A DNA stretch of 48,159 nucleotides from JBCBEX01 sp038528235 (GTDB taxonomy: Bacteria > Bacteroidota > Rhodothermia > Rhodothermales > Rubricoccaceae): the NCBI GenBank assembly GCA_038528235.1, contig JBCBEX010000025.1:1-48159 (forward strand), given 5' to 3'. Position 1 is the first letter of the stretch, and every line of letters begins with the position of its first letter. The notes under the pieces were generated by a model. It had not been told where the DNA came from and ran no database searches. It saw only the letters and a program-made list of their open reading frames with translations. The position numbers were made by a program, and so were the translations under genes. Shown one piece after another: positions 1 to 8,785 of this stretch.

Positions 1-3000
1 GAGAACCCGAGCGCGTCCACGTAGACGGGGAACGGCTCGCCCGGCGTGCCGAGCACCGACGGCACGACGATGCGCGCGGTCCGCGTCTCTCCGACACGCA
101 CGTTCTTGGCAAACACCGTGAGGACGCCCCACTCGCCTAGGTCCGCCGCCTCGTCCCCGCCGATGCGCATCTGAATGCCCGCGTTGGGCAGGACGAGGTC
201 CGGGCTGTTGGCGACAGCGTCGGCCGGGAGCATCGCTCCCACGAAGTCCTCAGTCTCCAACGCATACATCTGGTCGAAGGGAAGGGCGACCGCCAAGACC
301 ACGAGGTCCTGGTCGGTGTTGCCGTCGTTGCGAAGCACGACCTCGTAGGCCGTCGCGTCGTTGATGAGCACGCCCGTGGGGGCGACAACGCCCGTGCGGA
401 TGCCAGCCACGCTCGGCACCTGCACCTCGAAGCCGTCGTCCAGGCGAGCGGTGCTGCTGCCCTGCGCGGCGACGAGGTCGTACTGCCCGAGGGACTGCCC
501 ACGGAGGTCGAAGCGCACCTCGGCCTCCATCGAGCTGAGCAGGCGCACGAGCGCGCCGTCGATGCGGGTGCCGCCGCGCTCCAAGCGGAACGCGGTGCCC
601 TCAGTGAGCTGCGCGCCGCGGATCGTGGCGACGACCCGGCCCTGGTTGCCGCCGGCCTCCGGCGTGGTGCTGAAGAGGCTAAACGTGAACGCCTCGGCAG
701 TCAGCGACACGTCCGCGCGATCGTTGTTGAACGCGAGGAGGTACGGGTTGCGCACGAGCACGTAGTAGGTCCCGGCCTGCGAGTTGGGCACGAGCACCTC
801 GGGGGCGCCGAGGGCGCTCTCGGCGAAGAACGCCTCGTCGAAGTCGCCTGGCGAGGGCACGCGGTCGTAGGCGACGAACACCTCGAACTCCTCGTCACGG
901 AAGGTCGTCGGGTTGTCGAGCGTGAAGCGGAGGTCCCGCCCGGCGGGTACGTCGAGCTTGAAGTAGCGGCTTTGGCCGGGGAGCAGCGTCAGCGGCTGGG
1001 CCTGGCCGAGCGTGAGCGACGGGAGATCGACGCCCACCGCGTTGCTGGACGCTGTGCGGTTGTTGTCGTTGTCGGTCTCGCGGACGCCGCCGCGCACGTC
1101 GGTCCAGACTATGGCGCGGTACTGCCCCGGCACGAGGTTCGGCACGGTGCCGTCGGCGTCGACGTTCTCGGGCGGCTGGTTTGGCGACCCACCGCGCAGC
1201 GCGGCGACGGCGTTCGGCGCGGCCCCGAGCGGGACCTCGCCCAGACGCTGTGAGGCGTCACTCCCCGAGGCATCCTGGACATAGATCGGCGCACCTGGTT
1301 CGGGCAGTCGCACCGTCATCGTCATGGTCCGGCGCACGCCCGGTGCGATGCTGAGCGACCGGCGCTCGAAGGCGAGGCGCGGATCCTCAATGTCGAAGCG
1401 CGCGTCGAGCGAGAGGTGCACGGCGTCGAAGAACAGCCCCGCGAAGGTGTTCTGGCCACGGTTGACGAGGTCGTAGGTGATCGTCACCTCGTCGCCCGGT
1501 GCAGCTCCGGCGGGCACCACGACGTTCTCGACGACGAGGTCTACCGGCGGCGGCAGCACGATGTCGAGCACGCGTGCATCGGTGTTGTTCGCGATCTGGC
1601 CCGCCTCGGTCACACGGCGGTCGCGGTTGACCGTGGTGGTGAGGAGGTGGCTCCCGGCGGCATACTCGGGGAGGAAGAGGTCGACCGTGTGCGAGTAGGT
1701 CGCGCCGGCTGCGAGGGGGCCTTGTACGCGCTGGGTGAGTAGGGTCACGGTTTCGCCGCTCGCCTCGGTGCCGGGCGAGAGGGTCCAGGCGTCGGTCCAC
1801 GATGTCCGCGCTGGGACCGCCGCGCCGTCGTTGGCGACGGTGACGACAGCGCGCACCGGCTGCCCGGCTTGCGGAGTGCCTGTGATCGTCACCGAGGCGA
1901 TGCGCAGATCTGCGGGGGCCGCCAATCCGAGGTCGGTCGTCGTGGTGGGGAGCGCCGCGTTGTTTTCGCGGGCGAGTTCGTCCACGGATCGGTCGTTGTC
2001 GGCGTCCACCAGAAGCGTGTAGGTGCCGGTCAGGTCGGCGGGCAGCGTCACGTCCGCCGAGGCCTCGTAGCTGGCGCCCGGCGCGAGCGTGCCGACGCGC
2101 ACGACAGCATCGAGACGGATATCGTCGCCCGAGGGAGCCGCATCGGTGGAGAGCAGGACGGCGTCCGTCCAACTCGTCGCTACGGTCGCGAGCGCGCCGA
2201 CGTTTTCGACGCGCCAGCGCAGCGTGACCACGTCGCCGCCGGAAGCCGTCGCGGGCGGCTGCGTGAGGAGCGCGGCCGCGAGGTTGGGGCGCGGTCGGGC
2301 CGTGACGGCGATCTCGTTGCTGCGCAGGACGTTGTTCGTCTCGTCGGCCTCAAAGCGGATGCTGTCCGCGTCGGCGACGAGGTAGAGGTAGTAGCTCCCC
2401 GTCGTGAGGTCGCGTGGGAGCGTCACCGCACGGTCGCGCTGGTAGGACGCCCCGCCACCGAGCGGATCGCGCTCGTCGATGCGGGCGAGGCGCTGCGCTG
2501 CGCCGAAGCCGGGCCACGTGTCCTGGTCGGAGAGGTAGAGCCCGTCGCGGCGGAAGGCGGGGGCCGGGAGCGGCCCGCCCGCGTTGCGCACGGTGTAGTC
2601 CACGAGCACCGACGTGCCAGCTGCGGCCGTCGCCGGAGCGTTGAGTTGCGACGGTACGAGGTCCGCATAGGCGGCCAGTGAAACGGTCACGTCCGCCTGC
2701 GCGCGGTTGTTCTCGACGTAGTAGATGTCGTTCACAAACTCGTTGAGCGCCTCGCGCTCGTCGAGGACGACGAAGACGGCGAAGGTGCCGGTCTCGCCGT
2801 CAGGGAGGCGGACCCGCTCGGTCACGCGCGCTGTCTCGTCGGGTTGGAGCGTGCCGTTCGAGAGGTTGTCGTAGTACCCTCGCAGAAGCACGCGGTCGGC
2901 GTCCTCGCTGTCAAGGCGGGGATCGTCCTCGCGGTCGAGCACGTCGTCCTCGGAGAGGTAGATGGCGTAGTCGATCACGGCACGCGGCACGCCCGACGGG

Positions 3001-6000
3001 CCGATGTTGCGGATCGTGAAGGCGACGGTCAGGCTGTCGCTGCTCCGGGCGGTCGCTGGGACAGTGAGGCCCTGGATCGCTACGTCTGAGGGCGGCACGT
3101 TGCGTCGGACCGTGCGCTCGGGCGCGCGGAACAGGTTGTTGTCGGCGGCTGCGCCCTCGAAGGCGTTCTGGTCAACGTTGGCGAGCACGAAGTAGAACCC
3201 GCTGTCAGGCAGGGCGACTTCGTTGGCTATCGCCTGCGAGATCGGGTCGATGAGGCCTGCGACGGCCGTGTAGGGGGCGCCAGGGTCCGTCTCGCCGACG
3301 AGTCCGAAGCCCAGGAAGACCGCGTCAGTGGCATTAAACACGGAGTCGCGCTGGAAGAAGAGCCCGTCGCGGAAGTTGGTGGCGGGGCCGTCGCCCTCGT
3401 TGACGCCCTGCCAGGTGTATTGGTAGAGCACCGGGCGCATGTTGACGAGGCGGTCGCCCATCTCGCCCGGGCACGGCCGATAGATCCCGCCGGAGCCGGC
3501 TGCGCCGCCGCTGCTCGCTACGGCGATCGGGTAGAAGCAATAGGGGACAGGGTTGTCGATCTGCGTCACGCGCAGGTCGGGTAGGTTGGGCAGCGCGATG
3601 TCGATGGGGCCGCCAACGCCGAGGTTGTTCGCTTCGTCGGCCTCGGTCTCGCGCGGTCGCGTGCCGCCGTCGGCGCGGACAAGGATCTGGTAGCGGCCTT
3701 CGACCACGTCCTCCTCGCGCACGTCGATGACGCGGCCTTCGCGCTGGATGCGCACGGGGATGGTCACGCGCGCGGTCTGGCGGTAGCGGTCGCCGGGGCC
3801 GAGCGCAGTCGGGTTGGCGAAACGGCCGAGGAGCGCGTCGTCGGCGCTGATGCTGTCGTCGCGGGAGAGGTAGACGGCGTCTTCCCACTGCGGGCTGCGC
3901 GTGCCTGCGTTGCCGGTGTTCGTGACCGTCCAGGCAAGCTCGATCTCACTGCGCCCGACGGCGGTCGCGGGTGCCTCGACGGCGGCCACGGCGAGGTCAG
4001 CAGCGTCGCCGGTCGTGAACGTCCAGACGGGGCCGTCGGTGGTGCCGTTGGGGTTGCGGGCCACGACCTGCCAACTGAACGTCTCGCCCAGCGTCAGGCC
4101 TGAGCGCAGCGTGACACCCGGCTCGTCGGTGACCTCTGTGGGCGAGCCGGGGCGGGGCGTGCCTTGCGGCCAGACGTAGACGTCGTAGTCGAGCGCGAAC
4201 TGGGCGGCGGTCCACTCCAGGCGCGGGCGCTCAGGAACGCCAAACGCACCAGAAGCCGGGTTCGGTCCAGCGACGAGGCCCGGCGGGAGGTCGGTCATCG
4301 GGTTGCGATCGCTCACCGAGCCAAGCGTCCACTGCCCACGGAGGTCGGTCGTGGTGACGGAGAGCGTCTGGGCGGTGAGGTCCTGCGCGCCGTCGACGAC
4401 GGTCCACGGGGCCCCGGCCGAGGGGCGGCGCAGCAGGCGGAGGTCCTCCGGCGCGTAGATGTCGGCGACGGTGCTGTAGTCGAACGTGACGCGGACGCGC
4501 GCGCCCTCGGCGGGCAGCGCGTCGAGCTGCCAGAAGGTGTTGCCGGAGACGAGCGCGATGCCTGCGGGCGGCGTCCCGCCTGGCCCGCGCCGGTAGAGGC
4601 CGCCCGCGACGAGTACGCGCTGCGTGAGGGTTTCGAAGTCGAGCGTCACGCCGCTGTTGCGCACCAGCTCGATGGGCGCGAGGTCCGTCGTGCGGAAGAG
4701 GCGGCGGTCGTAGACAGCCGCGCCGGTCGGCGTGGGGATGGAAGCCGCGTCGCTAAGCTGCTCGATGGGCAGCGCCGTCGGCGTCGCGGCGGCGGTGCTG
4801 CGGCCGGAGCGCTCACCGCGCTCGAACGCCCAGGTTGTCGACGTGCCTAGGTCCTCGTCGCGCAGGATGCGGCGCGGGTCGAAGGCCGTGTCGAGGTCGA
4901 CGCCGTAGCCATAGCGGATGCGCTCGTTGCGCGGCACGAGGATGCGCGCCACGAGCGTCGAGTCCGACGGGTCGGCCCCGTTGGCAGCCAGCGCATAGAG
5001 GCCCGCCGCCGCGCCGCTCTCGATGGCGACGAAGGGTACGTCGACATCGCCATAGCGCCCGCGCCGGTCGTAGTACGACGCGATCTGGCTCTGCTCGGCC
5101 CGCCGCGCGTCGAGGCGGAAGTCGACCACCACGCCGTCGAACGGCGCCGGGTCCCACCGCGCCACCTGGACGCTCACCCGCCCTCCCGCGAGCGAGAAGC
5201 CTCCTGCGGCCCAGAGCGACCCGTCGGCCTCGGCGAAGTCGGCTGCGCCCGTGGGACCGAAGACATACGGCAGGGTGATGCCGCTGCCCAGCCCGCTCCA
5301 CGCCGCGCGTGCAGGGTCGTAGGCGGCCACACCGCGCAACGGCAGCGCTACCGCCCCGGTCAGCTCGATTGCCTCGAAGCTGCCGCCGACGATCACCTTC
5401 CCGTCATACACCGTGAGCGCGAACGGGTCGTTGCCCAGGAAGCGGGCGAGGCGCGTCCACGTTCCCGTCGCCAGGTCACCATCGAGCCGCCAGAAGCCCT
5501 GGCCGTCGGAGTCATCCTGTTCCACGATCGCATAGAGCGCCCCGTCCGGTCCATAGACGTGGTCGAACACGTTATAATCGAAGTTGGCGTTGCCTACGCG
5601 GCTCCAGGTGCTGCCATCCCAGCGCGCGATGTTGCCAACGTTGACTGTGGTCCCGTCGGCGTTGACCATGCCGCGAAACATGTCGCCGCTGACCAAGAGG
5701 TCGCCCGTGCCAGGTGCGAGCGTCATCGCGTCGATGACGGCGAAGCGGTCGCCGCTGATGCCCTGCCCGAGCGGCTGCCAGCGGCTCCCGTCCCAGGCGA
5801 TGATCTTGTTGGACGCCACAAAGCTGCCGTTGGCATTGGTGCCGCCGGAGAAGCCGGTACTGTTGTCACGCCCGCCGACGTAGAGCGTGCCGGTCGCGTC
5901 GTCATAGAGCAGGCTGTTGACTGCGCCTTCCAATCCCTGACCAAGCGGAGAGAACGCGGAGCCGTCCCAGCGGGCGATGTAGTTGACCTCGGTGCCTCGA

Positions 6001-6389
6001 AGGGCCGTGAATGAACCGCCGAGGTAGAGGTCGCCGTTAGGCGCGAACGCGAGCGCGTAGACGCGGTCGTTGGTGTTGGCACCCAGGTCGATGGGGTCCC
6101 AGGTGGAGCCCGTCCAGCGGAGCAGCCCGCTGAAGCCGCCGATGTAGCGGCCCGCCACATACACGTCGCCGGTGGTCGGGTGCACGGCCACCGCGTGCAG
6201 GTCGATGCCAGGGAGGCCGTTGAGGCCGGGGGCCACGCTACCGTTGGTGCCGAACTCGTCGGACCAGGCACCGACCTCAGAGGGAGGCAGGGTCTGAGCG
6301 CGGAGGGGAGCCGCGAACAGCAGGCTCAGCGCGAGCAGGGGCGCGGCCACGAGGACGATGCGGGCGCGGTTCAGGGACGTATCGAACAC
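1..6389 (-). CDS. Giant secreted multidomain protein with CARDB repeats (3' end outside window)
   Basis: One frame stays open on the minus strand from 6389 to the left edge, about 2129 codons, with no stop; the C-terminus lies outside. GTG at 6389 gives a signal peptide (RARIVLVAAPLLALSLLFA, then APLRAQ); in-frame GTG codons lie further upstream before a TGA. Residues ~40-415 repeat units of the type ARWDGS.W..LG with YVGG, like a loose beta-propeller. Residues ~700-795 look like a fibronectin/Ig fold. Seven CARDB-type domains begin near residues 797, 940, 1100, 1241, 1366, 1493 and 1616; each starts DL or similar and has a VxNxG core and a YLS-D edge. A PPC-like domain follows near 1790. CARDB domains are adhesion/scaffold modules. 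A surface or secreted role, probably by T9SS, is inference because the sorting tail is not visible. Confidence 0.85.
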   Translation of the reverse strand, partial: MFDTSLNRARIVLVAAPLLALSLLFAAPLRAQTLPPSEVGAWSDEFGTNGSVAPGLNGLPGIDLHAVAVHPTTGDVYVAGRYIGGFSGLLRWTGSTWDPIDLGANTNDRVYALAFAPNGDLYLGGSFTALRGTEVNYIARWDGSAFSPLGQGLEGAVNSLLYDDATGTLYVGGRDNSTGFSGGTNANGSFVASNKIIAWDGSRWQPLGQGISGDRFAVIDAMTLAPGTGDLLVSGDMFRGMVNADGTTVNVGNIARWDGSTWSRVGNANFDYNVFDHVYGPDGALYAIVEQDDSDGQGFWRLDGDLATGTWTRLARFLGNDPFALTVYDGKVIVGGSFEAIELTGAVALPLRGVAAYDPARAAWSGLGSGITLPYVFGPTGAADFAEADGSLWAAGGFSLAGGRVSVQVARWDPAPFDGVVVDFRLDARRAEQSQIASYYDRRGRYGDVDVPFVAIESGAAAGLYALAANGADPSDSTLVARILVPRNERIRYGYGVDLDTAFDPRRILRDEDLGTSTTWAFERGERSGRSTAAATPTALPIEQLSDAASIPTPTGAAVYDRRLFRTTDLAPIELVRNSGVTLDFETLTQRVLVAGGLYRRGPGGTPPAGIALVSGNTFWQLDALPAEGARVRVTFDYSTVADIYAPEDLRLLRRPSAGAPWTVVDGAQDLTAQTLSVTTTDLRGQWTLGSVSDRNPMTDLPPGLVAGPNPASGAFGVPERPRLEWTAAQFALDYDVYVWPQGTPRPGSPTEVTDEPGVTLRSGLTLGETFSWQVVARNPNGTTDGPVWTFTTGDAADLAVAAVEAPATAVGRSEIELAWTVTNTGNAGTRSPQWEDAVYLSRDDSISADDALLGRFANPTALGPGDRYRQTARVTIPVRIQREGRVIDVREEDVVEGRYQILVRADGGTRPRETEADEANNLGVGGPIDIALPNLPDLRVTQIDNPVPYCFYPIAVASSGGAAGSGGIYRPCPGEMGDRLVNMRPVLYQYTWQGVNEGDGPATNFRDGLFFQRDSVFNATDAVFLGFGLVGETDPGAPYTAVAGLIDPISQAIANEVALPDSGFYFVLANVDQNAFEGAAADNNLFRAPERTVRRNVPPSDVAIQGLTVPATARSSDSLTVAFTIRNIGPSGVPRAVIDYAIYLSEDDVLDREDDPRLDSEDADRVLLRGYYDNLSNGTLQPDETARVTERVRLPDGETGTFAVFVVLDEREALNEFVNDIYYVENNRAQADVTVSLAAYADLVPSQLNAPATAAAGTSVLVDYTVRNAGGPLPAPAFRRDGLYLSDQDTWPGFGAAQRLARIDERDPLGGGASYQRDRAVTLPRDLTTGSYYLYLVADADSIRFEADETNNVLRSNEIAVTARPRPNLAAALLTQPPATASGGDVVTLRWRVENVGALATVATSWTDAVLLSTDAAPSGDDIRLDAVVRVGTLAPGASYEASADVTLPADLTGTYTLLVDADNDRSVDELARENNAALPTTTTDLGLAAPADLRIASVTITGTPQAGQPVRAVVTVANDGAAVPARTSWTDAWTLSPGTEASGETVTLLTQRVQGPLAAGATYSHTVDLFLPEYAAGSHLLTTTVNRDRRVTEAGQIANNTDARVLDIVLPPPVDLVVENVVVPAGAAPGDEVTITYDLVNRGQNTFAGLFFDAVHLSLDARFDIEDPRLAFERRSLSIAPGVRRTMTMTVRLPEPGAPIYVQDASGSDASQRLGEVPLGAAPNAVAALRGGSPNQPPENVDADGTVPNLVPGQYRAIVWTDVRGGVRETDNDNNRTASSNAVGVDLPSLTLGQAQPLTLLPGQSRYFKLDVPAGRDLRFTLDNPTTFRDEEFEVFVAYDRVPSPGDFDEAFFAESALGAPEVLVPNSQAGTYYVLVRNPYLLAFNNDRADVSLTAEAFTFSLFSTTPEAGGNQGRVVATIRGAQLTEGTAFRLERGGTRIDGALVRLLSSMEAEVRFDLRGQSLGQYDLVAAQGSSTARLDDGFEVQVPSVAGIRTGVVAPTGVLINDATAYEVVLRNDGNTDQDLVVLAVALPFDQMYALETEDFVGAMLPADAVANSPDLVLPNAGIQMRIGGDEAADLGEWGVLTVFAKNVRVGETRTARIVVPSVLGTPGEPFPVYVDALGF

Positions 6390-6566
6390 GGTGTCAAGGG
6401 TGCGCGAGGAGGGGGCGTCACCTTCCACCACGGAGTCAGGGGGCAGAGTGGATCACCGCCGCGCAACAATTGTCCAGGCCCGGCGGCGTGGATTGCCATA
6501 TCGCCGTCGCGCGTTGCCTTCTTGCCACGCCGAGTTGCTCCGCCGCGAAACCGGCGGCGATGAGGC

Positions 6567-6890
6567 TCACAAAACCTGGACCTCCGTGTTGCCCGAATTC
6601 AGATCGACCTCTACGGCGATCGGGATCGTCCGGCGCTGTGCGTGAATCGTCGCGCCGCATGCCTCCCAGGGCGTGTCCGTGAACGCAATGTAGCCGGTCG
6701 CTCGCGCCGTGGCATCGGAGCGCTCAGCTTTCGTGACGACTACCTCGTCGTCGGTGGCCCAATACTCGGCCGCGTTTTCGATGAGCGTACTCGCGGCCCC
6801 GGAGTCTGCCAGGGTAGCGGCGAGAGCGCGGCCGAGGTCGTTGGTGTTGGCGAGGTCGGTCAGGTGGGCTGGGGCCAGCTTGACGGTCAT
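6567..6890 (-). CDS. Small hypothetical protein, 107 aa
   Basis: Open frame of 107 codons starting MTVKLAPAHLTDLANTNDLG and ending NTEVQVL. It has no signal peptide or membrane segment, so it is probably cytoplasmic. The middle is rich in Ala, Thr and Asp (DDEVVVTKAERSDAT), and the C-terminal third looks beta-rich. I do not recognise the family. It is the last gene before the giant secreted protein on the same strand, 177 bp upstream of that gene's start, and is divergent from aroC. GC-rich codon use like its neighbours supports a real gene, but function is unknown. Confidence 0.6.
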   Translation of the reverse strand: MTVKLAPAHLTDLANTNDLGRALAATLADSGAASTLIENAAEYWATDDEVVVTKAERSDATARATGYIAFTDTPWEACGATIHAQRRTIPIAVEVDLNSGNTEVQVL

Positions 6891-7048
6891 GGTGTTCCGA
6901 ACGTGGATGCGAGCAGGGGACAGCGGCGAGGAATGAGTAGAGAGGGACGCGGCTGCGTTTTCCTTTCGGCATTCACGCTTTGCGCTTTCCGACAGTCTGC
7001 CATGCGCCGACCTTCCGTTCCCGCCTCACCCACTCACTGAGTCCACCT

Positions 7049-8239
7049 ATGATTCGCTACCTCACCGCCGGCGAGTCCCATGGCGAAGCGCTCGTCGGCA
7101 TCGTCGAGGGCTGCCCGGCTGGGCTGCCGCTCTTGCCTGCCGACCTCGATGAACACCTCGCCCGGCGCTGGCTCGGCTTCGGGCGCGGCGGGCGCGCCAA
7201 GATCGAGACGGACCGCGCGCACGTCTACTCCGGTATCCGCCACGGCGCGACGATGGGCAGCCCCATCGCGCTCAAGCTCGTCAACGCGAGCTACCACAAA
7301 GACAAGGCGCGCTGGCCCGAGGTGATGGCCGTCGAGCCGGTGGGCGAGGACATCGAGAAGGTGACGCTGCCGCGGCCGGGGCACGCCGACCTCGTCGGGA
7401 CGCAGAAGTACGCCTTCGACGACATTCGCCCGGTCATCGACCGAAGCTCAGCGCGAGAGACCGCGATGCGCGTGGCGTGCTGCTCCGTTGCGCGGCACCT
7501 ACTGCGCGTGCTCGGCATCGAAGTAGGCAGCCACGTCGTCCGCATCGGCGCAGTGGGCTATGCCGACAAAGCCGACTGGATCAAACGTCGCGATGCGCTC
7601 CTCGCTGAAGGAGGTGCGCGGGCGCTCTACGAGGCCGCCGATCAGTCCGAGACGCGCATGCTCGACGCGGACCTCACCGCCGAGACCATCGAGCACATCA
7701 AGGCGATGAAGAAGGCGGGCGACTCGCTCGGCGGCGTCTACGAGGTCGTGGTCACGGGCGTGCCGCCGGGGCTCGGCTCCTACGTGCAGTGGGACCGCAA
7801 GCTCGACGGGCAACTCGCGCAGGCCATCCTCTCGATTCAGGCACAGAAGGCCGTCGAAGTTGGCGACGGCATCGACGGGGGCACGCTACCGGGCTCGGCC
7901 TTCCACGACCCGATCACGCAGGAGAACGGCACCTTCGCCCGCAGCAGCAACCACGCTGGCGGCATCGAAGGCGGCATGTCGAACGGCATGCCGATCATCG
8001 TGCGCGGCGTGATGAAGCCGATCCCGACGCTCATCAAGCCGCTCGGCACGGTGGACATCGCCACGGGCGAGGCGCAGCCCACGCGCTACGAGCGCTCCGA
8101 CGTGACGAGCGTGCCCGCCGCGAGCACCGTCGCCGAGGCGACCGTTGCGCTCGTCATCGCCAACGCGCTTCTGGAAAAGCTCGGCGGGGACAGCCTCGAT
8201 GAGATCCGCCCCCGCCTCGATGTGCTTCGGTCAGCCTGA
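7049..8239 (+). CDS. aroC: Chorismate synthase
   Basis: Encodes 396 aa, close to the usual 360-400. Chorismate synthase makes chorismate from 5-enolpyruvylshikimate-3-phosphate with reduced FMN, the last step of the shikimate pathway, in the cytoplasm. The start MIRYLTAGESHG carries the family N-terminal signature (GESHG), followed by GRGGRAKIETD, SGIRHGATMGSPIAL, RPGHADL and SSARETAMRVA. The C-terminal part has FARSSNHAGGIEGGMSNG and TVDIATGEA. An in-frame ATG at 6980 would add 23 residues of non-family sequence, so ATG 7049 is preferred. Its stop lies 1 bp from the stop of the convergent DUF4870 gene. Confidence 0.97.
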   Translation: MIRYLTAGESHGEALVGIVEGCPAGLPLLPADLDEHLARRWLGFGRGGRAKIETDRAHVYSGIRHGATMGSPIALKLVNASYHKDKARWPEVMAVEPVGEDIEKVTLPRPGHADLVGTQKYAFDDIRPVIDRSSARETAMRVACCSVARHLLRVLGIEVGSHVVRIGAVGYADKADWIKRRDALLAEGGARALYEAADQSETRMLDADLTAETIEHIKAMKKAGDSLGGVYEVVVTGVPPGLGSYVQWDRKLDGQLAQAILSIQAQKAVEVGDGIDGGTLPGSAFHDPITQENGTFARSSNHAGGIEGGMSNGMPIIVRGVMKPIPTLIKPLGTVDIATGEAQPTRYERSDVTSVPAASTVAEATVALVIANALLEKLGGDSLDEIRPRLDVLRSA

Positions 8240-8240
8240 C

Positions 8241-8603
8241 TTAGATCAGCCGTAGCGTGAACGGGTAGCGGTAGGTCTCGCCGTCACGCGCGCGGAGTCC
8301 CGCCACGATGGGCAGGATGACCATCGCGAGGCCGATCACGACGAACGCCGGGATGGCGACGATGAGGCCGATGATGGTGATCGCGAGCACCGTTGCCACG
8401 GCAAGCGCGATCAGCGCCGTGATCTGGAAGTTGAGCGCCTCGCGGGCGTTCTCCTCGACGAAGGGGTGGCTGTCCCGCTTGACGAGGTAGACGATGAGCG
8501 GGCCTACGAAGAAGCCGATTCCCGAAAGCAGGCCGAGGAGCGCGGAAAGGTGCGCGAGCATGCCCCAGGAGCGGGCCTCGTCCGAGGTCGTGGTGACAGA
8601 CAT
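8241..8603 (-). CDS. DUF4870 family small membrane protein
   Basis: Encodes 120 aa from ATG 8603 (MSVTTTSDEARSWGMLAHLS). It shows the DUF4870 layout: an N-terminal WGMLAHLSALLG helix, a GPLIVYLVKRD turn, the conserved FVEENAREALNFQ segment, then two or three hydrophobic helices (LIALAVATVLAITIIGLIV, AFVVIGLAMVILPIVAG) and a RYPFTLRLI tail. This family is widespread and of unknown function, in the inner membrane. A longer frame to 8669 adds residues with no family similarity. It is divergent from crtI, with the 9-bp repeat array between the two starts, so both could share that control. Confidence 0.88.
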   Translation of the reverse strand: MSVTTTSDEARSWGMLAHLSALLGLLSGIGFFVGPLIVYLVKRDSHPFVEENAREALNFQITALIALAVATVLAITIIGLIVAIPAFVVIGLAMVILPIVAGLRARDGETYRYPFTLRLI

Positions 8604-8671
8604 GGTCGGTGGAAGGTCAGTGAGTGGGACTCGCCATGCTGTACGGATACGCACAGGGAGAGTTACCAATA

Positions 8672-8698
8672 TTGAATGGGTTGGACGTTTTGGACGTT
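8672..8698. promoter_or_regulatory. Three tandem 9-bp repeats (TTGRACGTT type) upstream of crtI
   Basis: The run reads TTGAATGGG, TTGGACGTT, TTGGACGTT with an exact 9-bp period. It sits in the gap between the divergent DUF4870 gene and crtI, about 90 bp before the crtI start. The same motif with the same period recurs at 25210-25256. Bacterial carotenoid genes are often controlled by MerR-type CarH/LitR light regulators that bind short tandem repeats. That this is such an operator is inference; no regulator gene is in the window. Confidence 0.5.
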
Positions 8699-8785
8699 TG
8701 TGTGTCTATGGGTCGGAACGGAGTGAGCAGGGTGCCGTACTTTCGCCCACCCCTCTCCCATAGCCTTTCCTCTGCCTCTCCAACT

